A program made the translations under genes and the position numbers. This document shows positions 43,383-51,460 of a DNA stretch of 64,000 nucleotides, piece by piece. The notes beneath the pieces were generated by a model. That model was not told where the DNA came from. It saw only the letters and a list, made by a program, of their open reading frames with translations, and ran no database searches. Source of the stretch: Syntrophorhabdales bacterium (GTDB taxonomy: Bacteria; Desulfobacterota; Syntrophorhabdia; Syntrophorhabdales; WCHB1-27); contig DATKNH010000116.1 of the NCBI GenBank assembly GCA_035541455.1, positions 1 to 64,000 on the forward strand. Reading direction: 5' to 3'. Numbering within the stretch: the stretch's first letter is position 1; the number at the start of each line of letters is the position of its first letter.

Positions 43383-46001
43383 GTGAAGAGAAAATCGCTG
43401 CTTGTAGCCCTTGCCCTTCCTCTCTTTCTTCTGATGCTTGTCGCGGTGATCTGGCTTTCACTGCAGTCTGCCAACATGGTGAACGGCGCGGCCGCTCTTG
43501 CGGCGCCTTTCATAGGCTACCGCGTGCGGGTGGATAGCATCTCTCTTTCGCCCGGTCTTCAAGGAAGGGTTTCCGGCCTTTCGCTTGTTCCTCTCACTGC
43601 CAATGGCCTTTCATTGTCCCTCGCTGAACTTGAGATAAAAGGAAATCTGAAAAATGTCATCAGCGCCGAAGTCGAAAAGCTCGTTCTTAAGCGGCCCAAG
43701 CTCTTCTTTCGCCTCGGCGCGGCAGGAGGGAAGACCGACCTCTCCGCGCTTGAGAAACTCCCCCCCGTCCGCCTCCTCAGTATAGAAGATGGCGAAGTAG
43801 ACGTTTCTTCAGGCACCACACACGTAAGACTCACGGGCCTCCGGGCAGACGTCAAGAACTTTTCAACAGCTAGCGGAGGCAGCGCACGTTTTGAGGCGGC
43901 AGTCGACGTGAGTTCACCGGGAGACTCAGGCCCGGCGGGCGTAGGCCGGTGCAGCGGAACTATCGACGCCGCAGGGCCCCTCGGCAAGGCGAGAGTCAAA
44001 GGTTCCGCCACACTGCTCCTTGACAGCGCGTCGTTCGGCTCACTATCGCTCCATGGCCTCTCCCTTTCATCAGCGTTGGAACTGGACTCAGGAAGAATCC
44101 TTCTCGATCCTGTGAGCGTCAATGTCGCTTCTCTCGTCGTGGCAGACCAGGAGAGAAAGGTGAGCGTCGAGGGATACGCTGTTGACGCGCGGGTTCTCTA
44201 CGAAATTGATTCCGGAAAGATCGCACTGGAATCAGTCAGGGGCAAGGCGCCCGGCATAGGTTCCTTCACTGCTGCGTATCGAGGATCGGTCAAGGGAGAT
44301 GTGCCCTGGAATGCTTCACTCGAAGCACCCGCTGTGAACTTCACGCAACTTTACTCGATGGCAAAACCGTTCCTGCCGGAGGATTACCGCACATGGTCGG
44401 TGCAGGGAACAGGTGCCCTGGACATGAAAGGCGAAGGCTCACCGGCCGGTATCTGGAAGGCGGACGTACAGTTAACCTTCCTGGAGGGAGGATTTAAGTC
44501 GGCTGACGCGTCCAAAGCCGGCCAGAGTATTACAGGCAACGTGACCCTGAAGCTCCGCTCGGGTCCGGAAAACAAGAAAACAACGTTCGATCTTACAATG
44601 GCCGCGGGCGACGGTGAACTCTTGTGGGGAACCTACTACAAGAACTTTAAAGGTGAATCGATTAGATTCGCTTCGCAGGGCAGCTACAATCCTGATAGTG
44701 TGCCGTTTCTCAGCGGATCGGGCAGCTGCGACCTCTTCGGGACGGGCGAGTACGAGTTCTCAGGGCAGATGGCTGCTGAGGAATCTTCTCTGAAGGTGAG
44801 CGGAAAAAACCTTGCTCACGACAGGCTCTTTTCAATACTGTTTAAGGAGTATGTAGGTCAGAGTCCGACAATGATATCCAACCTTGAGATTGCCGGCCGA
44901 TCTGACTTCGATGTCGAGGCACGAGTGAAGGCAGGGCATACGTTTCTCCAGGGCATGCTGAAAGTCAACGATACCAGCCTCAACATTCGTGATCTTTTCT
45001 CGGTGAGCGGTCTTTCGCTTTCGTTACCTTTTGACCTTGTTTATCCCTGGTCTGCAGCCCCTGTGGAATCAAGACCAAGTGGGGAAGCGCTGCTCACCAT
45101 CAGGAAACTGCAACAGGGAAGCCTCCTGATCGAGAACCTGGATGTCCCGTTCATCCTTTCCCGGAACAACCTGAGGCTGCTTAAAGGCATAGACGTTAAG
45201 CTCTACGGAGGCGATATTCGGGTGCCACGGTTAGAAGCAGATAATCTTCTTTCGGAACAGGCAACCCTTTCGTTGACCATGCTCCTTGAGCGCCTTGATC
45301 TTGGACTTCTGACCAGACAACTGGCGGGCACAGAAATAGCCGGCACGGTCAATGCCGATTTTTCCGGCATAACGTATCGGCGCGAGAAATGGGTAACAAG
45401 GGGCACTCTGCGTACTGATGTTTTCGGCGGTTCCGTGGAACTTACAAACCTGTTCGGGGAAAACCTTTTCTCTCAGGCAAGGAAAATTGGTTTCGATCTT
45501 TTCTTCCGCGATATAGATCTTGAGATGGTAACGCAAAAGGTTGCGCTCGGCAAAATGACGGGGATCATCCGGGGTTCGCTTGCCAATTTCGTCATGGAAT
45601 ATGGTCAGCCCGCGCGATTCTTTCTGGACATTGAGTCGGACCCGACAAAGAAGGCGCCGCAATTGATAAGCGTTACTGCTGTCGAGAACATCTCGGTGCT
45701 GGGTACAGGTTCCGGCGCGATTTCCTCCGTACTCAACAGCGGTGTCCACAGGTTCTTTAAGGAGTATCCGTACAGCAGGATCGGTATACTATGCAATCTG
45801 GAAAATGACACTTTTTCTGTCAGAGGGAAGATTCATGAGGGGGGCAAAGAATATCTCGTGCGCCGGGGATGGCTCCGGGGCATTGACGTAATCATACAGA
45901 ATCCAGGTAACAGTAGCAGTTTTGCAGATATGGAGGAGCGTATCGGAAGAATCTTTCGTGCGAAGGAAAAGCAGGGAAAAGTTTCGCAGACGGTTGGGTA
46001 G
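43383..46001 (+). CDS. YdbH/AsmA-like intermembrane lipid-transport protein
   Basis: 872 residues, GTG start. One N-terminal transmembrane helix (about 7-27, LLVALALPLFLLMLVAVIWL) anchors a very long periplasmic beta-rich region of repeating amphipathic strands, the design of AsmA-like proteins that bridge the inner and outer membranes. The C-terminal 200 residues (LLTRQLAGTEIAGTVNADF ... GMIRGSLANF-like GIIRGSLANFVMEY) resemble the YdbH C-terminal domain. YdbH is one of the redundant phospholipid transporters of E. coli. The downstream gene encodes a YdbL (DUF1318)-like lipoprotein, which matches the E. coli ydbH-ynbE-ydbL set, but no YnbE is seen. Confidence 0.8.
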   Translation: MKRKSLLVALALPLFLLMLVAVIWLSLQSANMVNGAAALAAPFIGYRVRVDSISLSPGLQGRVSGLSLVPLTANGLSLSLAELEIKGNLKNVISAEVEKLVLKRPKLFFRLGAAGGKTDLSALEKLPPVRLLSIEDGEVDVSSGTTHVRLTGLRADVKNFSTASGGSARFEAAVDVSSPGDSGPAGVGRCSGTIDAAGPLGKARVKGSATLLLDSASFGSLSLHGLSLSSALELDSGRILLDPVSVNVASLVVADQERKVSVEGYAVDARVLYEIDSGKIALESVRGKAPGIGSFTAAYRGSVKGDVPWNASLEAPAVNFTQLYSMAKPFLPEDYRTWSVQGTGALDMKGEGSPAGIWKADVQLTFLEGGFKSADASKAGQSITGNVTLKLRSGPENKKTTFDLTMAAGDGELLWGTYYKNFKGESIRFASQGSYNPDSVPFLSGSGSCDLFGTGEYEFSGQMAAEESSLKVSGKNLAHDRLFSILFKEYVGQSPTMISNLEIAGRSDFDVEARVKAGHTFLQGMLKVNDTSLNIRDLFSVSGLSLSLPFDLVYPWSAAPVESRPSGEALLTIRKLQQGSLLIENLDVPFILSRNNLRLLKGIDVKLYGGDIRVPRLEADNLLSEQATLSLTMLLERLDLGLLTRQLAGTEIAGTVNADFSGITYRREKWVTRGTLRTDVFGGSVELTNLFGENLFSQARKIGFDLFFRDIDLEMVTQKVALGKMTGIIRGSLANFVMEYGQPARFFLDIESDPTKKAPQLISVTAVENISVLGTGSGAISSVLNSGVHRFFKEYPYSRIGILCNLENDTFSVRGKIHEGGKEYLVRRGWLRGIDVIIQNPGNSSSFADMEERIGRIFRAKEKQGKVSQTVG

Positions 46002-46074
46002 TGATAGAATAGATCATGCTTTCACGACCCGCAACTCGCGGATTACTGATAACGGCCTTGAAGAGGAGGGAAGA

Positions 46075-46665
46075 ATGAGGAAAGTGCGAAGAGTATGTAT
46101 TATCTGCCTTGTGTTGCTCGCCGCGTGCGTGACGGTAAACATCTATTTTCCGGCGGCCGAAGTGCAAAAAGCCGCAGACAAGATCGTCGGCGATGTGACG
46201 GGCGATACAAAACCTCCGGCCCCTGCCAAACCTGGGGATTCCAGTTCTCTCCTTGGGTCCCTGCGAATGATCGCACGCATGTGCCTTGTCCCCGGGAGTG
46301 CTTATGCACAGGTGAATATCGACGTATCCACTCCTGCCATAAGGGCTCTTAAAGAATCGATGCGTACCGATTTTCAGCAATTGAAGCCCTATTATGAAAA
46401 AGCTGCAGTGGGCGAAAACAGCAACGGCCTGGTTGAGGTCCGCGACACGGCCGGTCTCGACCTGAAGGAGCAGGCACAGGTAAAACAGCTGGTTGATCGC
46501 ATGAACAAAGACAGGACAGACCTCTACAGGGAGATCCAGTCGGCCAACAAATACCCGCCTGAGGTGCTGCCGCAGATTCAGAAAATCTTCGCGAACAGCT
46601 GGCGCGAAAAATCACGCGCCGGCTGGTGGATACAGAACGACAACGGGCAGTGGGTAAAGAAGTAA
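46075..46665 (+). CDS. YdbL-like (DUF1318) lipoprotein
   Basis: 196 residues from the ATG at 46075, after GAGGAGGGAAGA. An N-terminal signal with lipobox LLAAC (Cys19) makes it a lipoprotein, then VNIYFPAAEVQKAADKIV and, after a proline-rich linker, a DUF1318 domain (about 95-165: ALKESMRTDFQQLKPYYEKAAVGENSNGLVEVRD, RDLYREIQ-like DLYREIQSANKY). In E. coli YdbL is the periplasmic partner of YdbH/YnbE, thought to modulate the bridge assembly. Here the acylated N-terminus may combine YnbE-like anchoring with YdbL. A second domain (INEG-like tail NSWREKSRAGWWIQNDNGQW) ends the protein. Confidence 0.82.
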   Translation: MRKVRRVCIICLVLLAACVTVNIYFPAAEVQKAADKIVGDVTGDTKPPAPAKPGDSSSLLGSLRMIARMCLVPGSAYAQVNIDVSTPAIRALKESMRTDFQQLKPYYEKAAVGENSNGLVEVRDTAGLDLKEQAQVKQLVDRMNKDRTDLYREIQSANKYPPEVLPQIQKIFANSWREKSRAGWWIQNDNGQWVKK

Positions 46666-46749
46666 CACAGATTCTTTACCAGCCTTCTTTGGGGCTTTGT
46701 TGTATAAAGCAGGTTCCAGCGCCTTGAAGGAAGGCCGTAATTCCCTGTT

Positions 46750-47313
46750 CTACTTGATGAGCTTTCTGCCCATTTCCCAGGCTGGCCCTACATCTGCACC
46801 CAAACTCGAGTACATCTTGTGGGGCATCTGCAGGATCAATGGGTTTATCTTCCGCATGTCAGGAACGCCGTTAGTGAGGTATCGTTCCTCGGTATAAACT
46901 CCGATGATTTCCCCGATAAAGAGTTCCTCCGCAGGCAGCTCAACAGTTCGTACAAGTCTGCATTCCGCATTGAACGGGCACTCCCCGATCATAGGCGCGC
47001 TCTTGAGCTTGCCGTAGAATGTCTCGAACAGCTTTGACTTGTCGTATTTGCTTCCGGAAACAATCCCGCAATAATCGGTCACCTCGGCCATGTCCACAGA
47101 AGGTATGTTGACGCTGAACGTGCCATTCTGTTTTATGCCTCCATTCGTGTAGTGCACTTTGTTCATGGTGACCATCACGTAAGGCGGTTTAGGGTGGACC
47201 ATGGTGAACCAAGCCACGGCAAGATAGTTCGGTTTGTCACCGACGTTTGCGCCTACCAGTGAACAGCCCATGGGGTAGTAGATGCGCTCGGGGGATATTT
47301 CGATCTTTTCCAT
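46750..47313 (-). CDS. Flavin reductase-like FMN-binding protein
   Basis: 187 residues of split-barrel flavin reductase type: YYPMGCSLVGANVGDKPNYLAVAWFTMV, PPYVMVTMNKVHYT, NGTFSVNIPSVDM, and AECRLVRTVELPAEELFIGEI. It binds FMN and probably passes electrons to a partner. Members occur widely in anaerobes as flavoredoxins. AAGGAGAGATGAG-type sequence precedes the start. The gene is convergent with the YdbL-like gene and divergent from the DUF72 gene; no partner is evident. Confidence 0.88.
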   Translation of the reverse strand: MEKIEISPERIYYPMGCSLVGANVGDKPNYLAVAWFTMVHPKPPYVMVTMNKVHYTNGGIKQNGTFSVNIPSVDMAEVTDYCGIVSGSKYDKSKLFETFYGKLKSAPMIGECPFNAECRLVRTVELPAEELFIGEIIGVYTEERYLTNGVPDMRKINPLILQMPHKMYSSLGADVGPAWEMGRKLIK

Positions 47314-47430
47314 CTCATCTCTCCTTTCTTCTTTTCATCTCGCAGTAAAGAAGCGAAACCTTTTCCATTGTAACACAATGCAGAACTAACGGTTGTTTTT
47401 ACTACACAGCGGGATTATTGTTTATTCGTA

Positions 47431-48216
47431 ATGGATAGCACTTCGTCGGAGCGAGGCAGGCCGAAGCACAACAAGACAGATGGACTTTTGACCAAGCCGT
47501 CGTTTCATGTGGGGACGAGTGGATGGCAGTACAACCACTGGAAAGGCGTCTTCTATCCGCAGGGATTGAAGGCTGAAGAGCGGCTGCAGTTCTACGCGCA
47601 GCACCTCGTGACGCTTGAGCTCAATGTCACGTTTTACAGGCTGGTTTCTCAATCTACTTTTCAGAAATGGTATGACACGGTTCCTCTTCATTTCCTCTTC
47701 TCCGTAAAAATGTCCCGTTTTATAACGCACATCAAGCGGCTGAATATTGATGAGGAGGCGATGCGCCGTTTTATGGAGAATGTAAGTGTGCTGAAGCGTA
47801 AACTGGGAGTCATACTCATCCAGCTCCCGCCTTCCCTGAAATTTGACCGGGCTCGTATGAATGATTTTTTCAGCCTTCTTAACCTCTCGCACAAGTACAC
47901 GGTAGAGGCACGCGACAATTCGTTTGTGAGCGACGAATTCTTTTCGCTGCTGGAGAATCACAACATAGCCTGGTGCATAGCAGAGAGCGGAGGGAGATAC
48001 CCCTACCAGGAGGCACTTACGGCTCCTTTCATTTATATGAGAATGCACGGCAGTGATTATTCATCCAGTTACACTGACGAAGAACTGCGCAAGATGGCCG
48101 CCAAGATCAGGGGATGGGCGCGGGAGACTTACGTCTACTTTGACAACGACGTCAGCGGTTACGCCGTCAAGAACGCCATGACCCTCGCCGGCATGCTTAT
48201 GAGCCGTGAGCGGTGA
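47431..48216 (+). CDS. DUF72 (YecE-like) TIM-barrel protein
   Basis: 261 residues. DUF72 features: FHVGTSGWQYNHWKGVFYP near the N-terminus, LELNVTFYRLVSQSTFQKWY, FSVKMSRFITH, ILIQLPPSLKF, YTVEARDNSF, and YVYFDNDVSGYAVKNA at the end. The fold is a TIM barrel with a phosphate-binding-like site; the reaction is not established. The last codons and the stop overlap the left arm of a seven-base-periodic repeat, so the repeat has grown into or supplied the C-terminus. Confidence 0.87.
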   Translation: MDSTSSERGRPKHNKTDGLLTKPSFHVGTSGWQYNHWKGVFYPQGLKAEERLQFYAQHLVTLELNVTFYRLVSQSTFQKWYDTVPLHFLFSVKMSRFITHIKRLNIDEEAMRRFMENVSVLKRKLGVILIQLPPSLKFDRARMNDFFSLLNLSHKYTVEARDNSFVSDEFFSLLENHNIAWCIAESGGRYPYQEALTAPFIYMRMHGSDYSSSYTDEELRKMAAKIRGWARETYVYFDNDVSGYAVKNAMTLAGMLMSRER

Positions 48217-48393
48217 GCGGTGAGCAGCCATAAGAAACTGCTGTACGGCACGCACATCGAATCAATTCGAGATTGATTGGAACAATCACCGATATAAAAA
48301 CGACGACGGCGCTGACGAAAGCATGAAGCTATGCCTTGTGTATCTCGCTCCCGTTTAGTAACGGCTTACTGCTCACGGCTCACTGTTGACTGG
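48199..48393. repeat. Seven-base-periodic inverted repeat element, copy B
   Basis: Left arm 48199-48229 (GTGAGCGGTGAGCGGTGAGC) and right arm 48358-48393 (CGGCTTACTGCTCACGGCTC) are mutually reverse-complementary in pattern, with about 130 bases between. It lies between convergent genes and resembles 29488-29665. The spacer shows no gene. Confidence 0.65.
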
Positions 48394-48395
48394 TA

Positions 48396-49157
48396 TCACC
48401 CGAGGATCAGGCGCTGGGGGTCCACTTGCTCGCGCAGTATCCGCAGCTCCTCTGCTGTGGGGGGTGATGATTCTTTCGCGCGAGTCACATCGATCTCAAA
48501 ATCAATTTCATCGGTTATTTCAGAAAGGGAGACGCCGGGGTAATACTCGGCAAGATACATTGCCTTTGTCACTTCATCGAATTTGAGGATGCACTTGTTG
48601 GTAACAACCGCAATCGGACCGCCCCGCATGTAACCCGCGCTCTTTCTGGAATCCCCACCTTGAAGCCATCCGGGGCTGGTCAGATAATCAAGTCTCTTTA
48701 CGAAGCGCTTCTTTCCAAGCTGCATAAAAACGATCACGCCCGACGCGAGAGACGCTGCATCGCAAGCTCCGCCGCTTCCCGGGAACCTCACTTTGGGATG
48801 ATGGTAATCGCCGATGCAGGTGGAATTAAGGTTTCCGTATTTGTCGATCTGGGCAGCACCAAGAAATGCGATGGTGTGAAGCCTTCGGTGTCCTACTATA
48901 GAGAAGGATTCTACAAGGCCTGAATTAAGGCAGGTCCCGTCCATCACCCTGGAATCAGCAACTGCCATGGGAAGCTCATCCAGTGACGGATCAACACCGC
49001 CTGTCTCGAAGAATACGACGGCTTTGGGCGCATGAATCCGTTTCGAGACCGTGGCAGCAAGCATCGAGACTCCGGTGCCGGCGAAGAGAACGTCGCCGTT
49101 CGAGATCAGTCTGCCCGCACTTATGGCCATCATTTCTCTTTCGGTATACTCGCCCAC
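48396..49157 (-). CDS. CoA-transferase beta subunit (GctB-like)
   Basis: 253 residues of family I CoA-transferase B subunit. NGDVLFAGTGVSMLAATVSKRIHAPK is followed by FFETGGVDPSLDELP, whose Glu fits the catalytic residue that forms the glutamyl-CoA thioester. AAQIDKYGNLNST, GSGGACDAASLASGV and VTNKCILKFDE are typical of this subunit. The alpha subunit gene ends eight bases upstream. Together they should move CoA between acyl-CoA and a carboxylic acid in the cytoplasm. Substrate not determined; glutaconate- or 3-oxoacid-type relatives are most alike. Confidence 0.87.
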   Translation of the reverse strand: MGEYTEREMMAISAGRLISNGDVLFAGTGVSMLAATVSKRIHAPKAVVFFETGGVDPSLDELPMAVADSRVMDGTCLNSGLVESFSIVGHRRLHTIAFLGAAQIDKYGNLNSTCIGDYHHPKVRFPGSGGACDAASLASGVIVFMQLGKKRFVKRLDYLTSPGWLQGGDSRKSAGYMRGGPIAVVTNKCILKFDEVTKAMYLAEYYPGVSLSEITDEIDFEIDVTRAKESSPPTAEELRILREQVDPQRLILG

Positions 49158-49164
49158 AGTTCTC

Positions 49165-50142
49165 CTACCTCCTGTCCAGTCCCGGTGTGTACCCGATAAC
49201 GGGATTTGCCCTTATCGTCATCAGTCCTGATGCCCCTATCTTATCGAGGTACTGCTCATGGTCCCTTGGGGTGAGAACCCATTCATCCAAATATCTCTTG
49301 AAACCGGCATCGTCTCTGGCCATATGCCTGTACATGTTCAAGTGTTTCGCATCGTAGTCGTAGAAGAGGCGGCACGCGGTAGGATGAGCGCCATACGGGA
49401 CCCTCACTATGGCGTCGATAAGAAACGGAGGCAGTGAATTCTGGTCAGGGTCAAGACGGATGAAGGATTTAGGCACTATCTCCTCGCAGGTGACTATGAC
49501 GGCGTCCGCCGCCTTGGCCTGCTCCACGTCCGCAAACGTAAGCCCTTTTATGCGCACTGTCCCGTCTTCTCCCACGTATTGCGCATGCACGATTGCTACA
49601 TCGGGATTAAGAGCCGGCAACAGAACCACTTTCCCGCGGTTGTCGTCGAAAGGGTCGGCCATTTCCACGATCTTTTTGCGCGCTACCTTCTTCTCGCTTC
49701 TCGTTTCTTTAGAAAACCCTTCCTTACGTAAAAGATCGGTCTCAAAGCCCGACCTTGATGGAATGAAGGGTATGCTGAGCGAACCTGCAAGAAAGCGCAG
49801 GCTCATCTGGTTATTCGAATAATCTTCCACCTCGATATCGGCCCGCTCCACCGCCTTCCTGAACCGGATGCACGTCGGTGCGAACCTGCCCATGGCGCCG
49901 TACGCCAGCTCAACGCGCTTCACACATCCAGCGCCGACGAGCACATCAAAGGACTGCCCCTGAGAGTGGCAGACAACGTGCAGGTCCTTTATTTCCTGCC
50001 GAATTATCTCGTAGGCGATCGCCATGGGATTGCGATTTACCGTGAAGCCTCCGAGGGCTATCTGGGAGCCGTTCTTGATGAATCGTTGTACGGCTTCCGC
50101 GGGGGACATCAGCTTTTCCCGGATGTCAGGGTACCATGTCAT
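49165..50142 (-). CDS. CoA-transferase alpha subunit (GctA-like)
   Basis: 325 residues. GSQIALGGFTVNRNPMAIAYEIIRQ near the N-terminus is the usual CoA-transferase A start, then VVCHSQGQSFDVLVGAGCVKRVELAYG, SRSGFETDLLR, VVLLPALNPDVAIVHAQYVGEDGTVRIKG and ADAVIVTCEEIVPK. It pairs with the beta subunit directly downstream (eight-base gap). The 270-base region to the divergent TAXI gene shows no other gene. If it works with the downstream aromatic-type cluster it could activate an imported acid, but this is inference from location only. Confidence 0.88.
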   Translation of the reverse strand: MTWYPDIREKLMSPAEAVQRFIKNGSQIALGGFTVNRNPMAIAYEIIRQEIKDLHVVCHSQGQSFDVLVGAGCVKRVELAYGAMGRFAPTCIRFRKAVERADIEVEDYSNNQMSLRFLAGSLSIPFIPSRSGFETDLLRKEGFSKETRSEKKVARKKIVEMADPFDDNRGKVVLLPALNPDVAIVHAQYVGEDGTVRIKGLTFADVEQAKAADAVIVTCEEIVPKSFIRLDPDQNSLPPFLIDAIVRVPYGAHPTACRLFYDYDAKHLNMYRHMARDDAGFKRYLDEWVLTPRDHEQYLDKIGASGLMTIRANPVIGYTPGLDRR

Positions 50143-50412
50143 CGATCACGCTCCTGTGCATGTATTCCGAGCTGTGCCGATTGTGGAGAATGCAATCATA
50201 TACTACGTATATTCAGGGGCTTTCAAGGATTTTCTGCATACAGAGCATTTTAATTGCTTATGCCTGTTTACCGGCCTCACGTGCAATCAGACCGGACCAT
50301 CCTGTCGATAGACCAAACAAAAAGCCAAAGAAAAAAGTTGACAAAAGCAATCGTTCACAGTAACAATCCAGAAGAAATATGTATCCAAACCATTCCGCAG
50401 AGGGGGTGCATT

Positions 50413-51417
50413 GTGGATAAGGTTTTTTTTGTAAAGGAGTCATGGACAAGGCGCGACTTCTTGAAGGTGGCTGTCGCAGGCAGCATCGCACTGATCAGTG
50501 CTCCAGATAGTCTTTTTGCCCAGGAAAGAAAGCGGGTGTCGGTCGCAACAGGAGGCATGGGCGGCGTCTTTTTTGTGATGGGTGGAGGAGTAGCGAGCCT
50601 CATCACTAAATATGGCGGGGCTGAAGCGGCTGCCGAAGTGACAGCCGCATCTGTGGACAATTGCAAACTGATTGCTGCCAAAAAGGCTGACATCGGCTTC
50701 GTCATGGGCGACACGGGGTATGATGCCTTCAAGGGTACGGGAAACTTTAAAGGCAAGCCTTTACCCATGCGAACGCTCACCGTGCTCTACCCCAATCTTA
50801 TGCATGTCGTGACGGTTGAGGGAAAAGGCATCAAGAAGGTTGCCGACTTTAAAGGCAAGCGCGTTTCCACAGGCGCGCCCGGAAGTGGCACAGAGGTAAA
50901 GGCCCTGAGAGTGCTGGAAGCTGCGGGGCTCAATCCTGACAAGGATGTCAAGAAAGACCGACTGGGGGCGTCTGAATCCGCTGGAGCGCTTAAAGACGGG
51001 AAGATCGATGGTTACTTCTGGGACGGAGGCGTTCCCACCTCATCGGTTCTTGATCTGGCGGCTTCTCCGGGCGTTAAAATGATGCTCATCCCGCACGATG
51101 ACCTGATACCTGCCATGATTCAGAAATACGGCCCAGTCTACTATAAGTCAGTCATCCCGAAAGGGGTATACACGGGCATAACGTATGACACACCTGTGGC
51201 TGCGGTCGGGAACCTGTTGATGTGCAATACGGAGATGGACGAGAAGCTGGCGTACAATGTTCTCAAGGCCGTATACGATCACCTGCCGGAACTGATAGCC
51301 ATCCACAAAGAGGCGAGCAACATCAACCCGAAAGACGGGGCCTCGAGTAAGGCAGTCCCTTACCACAAGGGAGCGCAGAAGTTCTTCAAGGAGAAGGGAA
51401 TCGACGTACCTACCTGA
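50413..51417 (+). CDS. TAXI-family TRAP solute-binding protein with Tat signal
   Basis: 334 residues from the GTG at 50413 (AGAGGGGGTGC upstream; a longer frame before it has no support). The N-terminus is a Tat signal, SWTRRDFLKVAVAGSIALIS, ending near LFAQE. The mature part is a TAXI binding protein: VSVATGGMGGVFFVMGGGVASL, EVTAASVDNCKLIAAKKADIGF, KGKRVSTGAPGSGTEVKALRVL and LKDGKIDGYFWDGGVPT. It delivers a small organic acid to the fused permease encoded 43 bases downstream. A paralogue at 53636 uses a Sec signal instead. Confidence 0.88.
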   Translation: MDKVFFVKESWTRRDFLKVAVAGSIALISAPDSLFAQERKRVSVATGGMGGVFFVMGGGVASLITKYGGAEAAAEVTAASVDNCKLIAAKKADIGFVMGDTGYDAFKGTGNFKGKPLPMRTLTVLYPNLMHVVTVEGKGIKKVADFKGKRVSTGAPGSGTEVKALRVLEAAGLNPDKDVKKDRLGASESAGALKDGKIDGYFWDGGVPTSSVLDLAASPGVKMMLIPHDDLIPAMIQKYGPVYYKSVIPKGVYTGITYDTPVAAVGNLLMCNTEMDEKLAYNVLKAVYDHLPELIAIHKEASNINPKDGASSKAVPYHKGAQKFFKEKGIDVPT

Positions 51418-51460
51418 GAAGCACTATACGAGATCGTCAACACATCGGTGGAGGTAGCTC

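Noticed and set aside
29488-48393. Heptad arrays as a CRISPR array
   Set aside because: Units are seven bases with no unique spacers of normal length and no cas genes.
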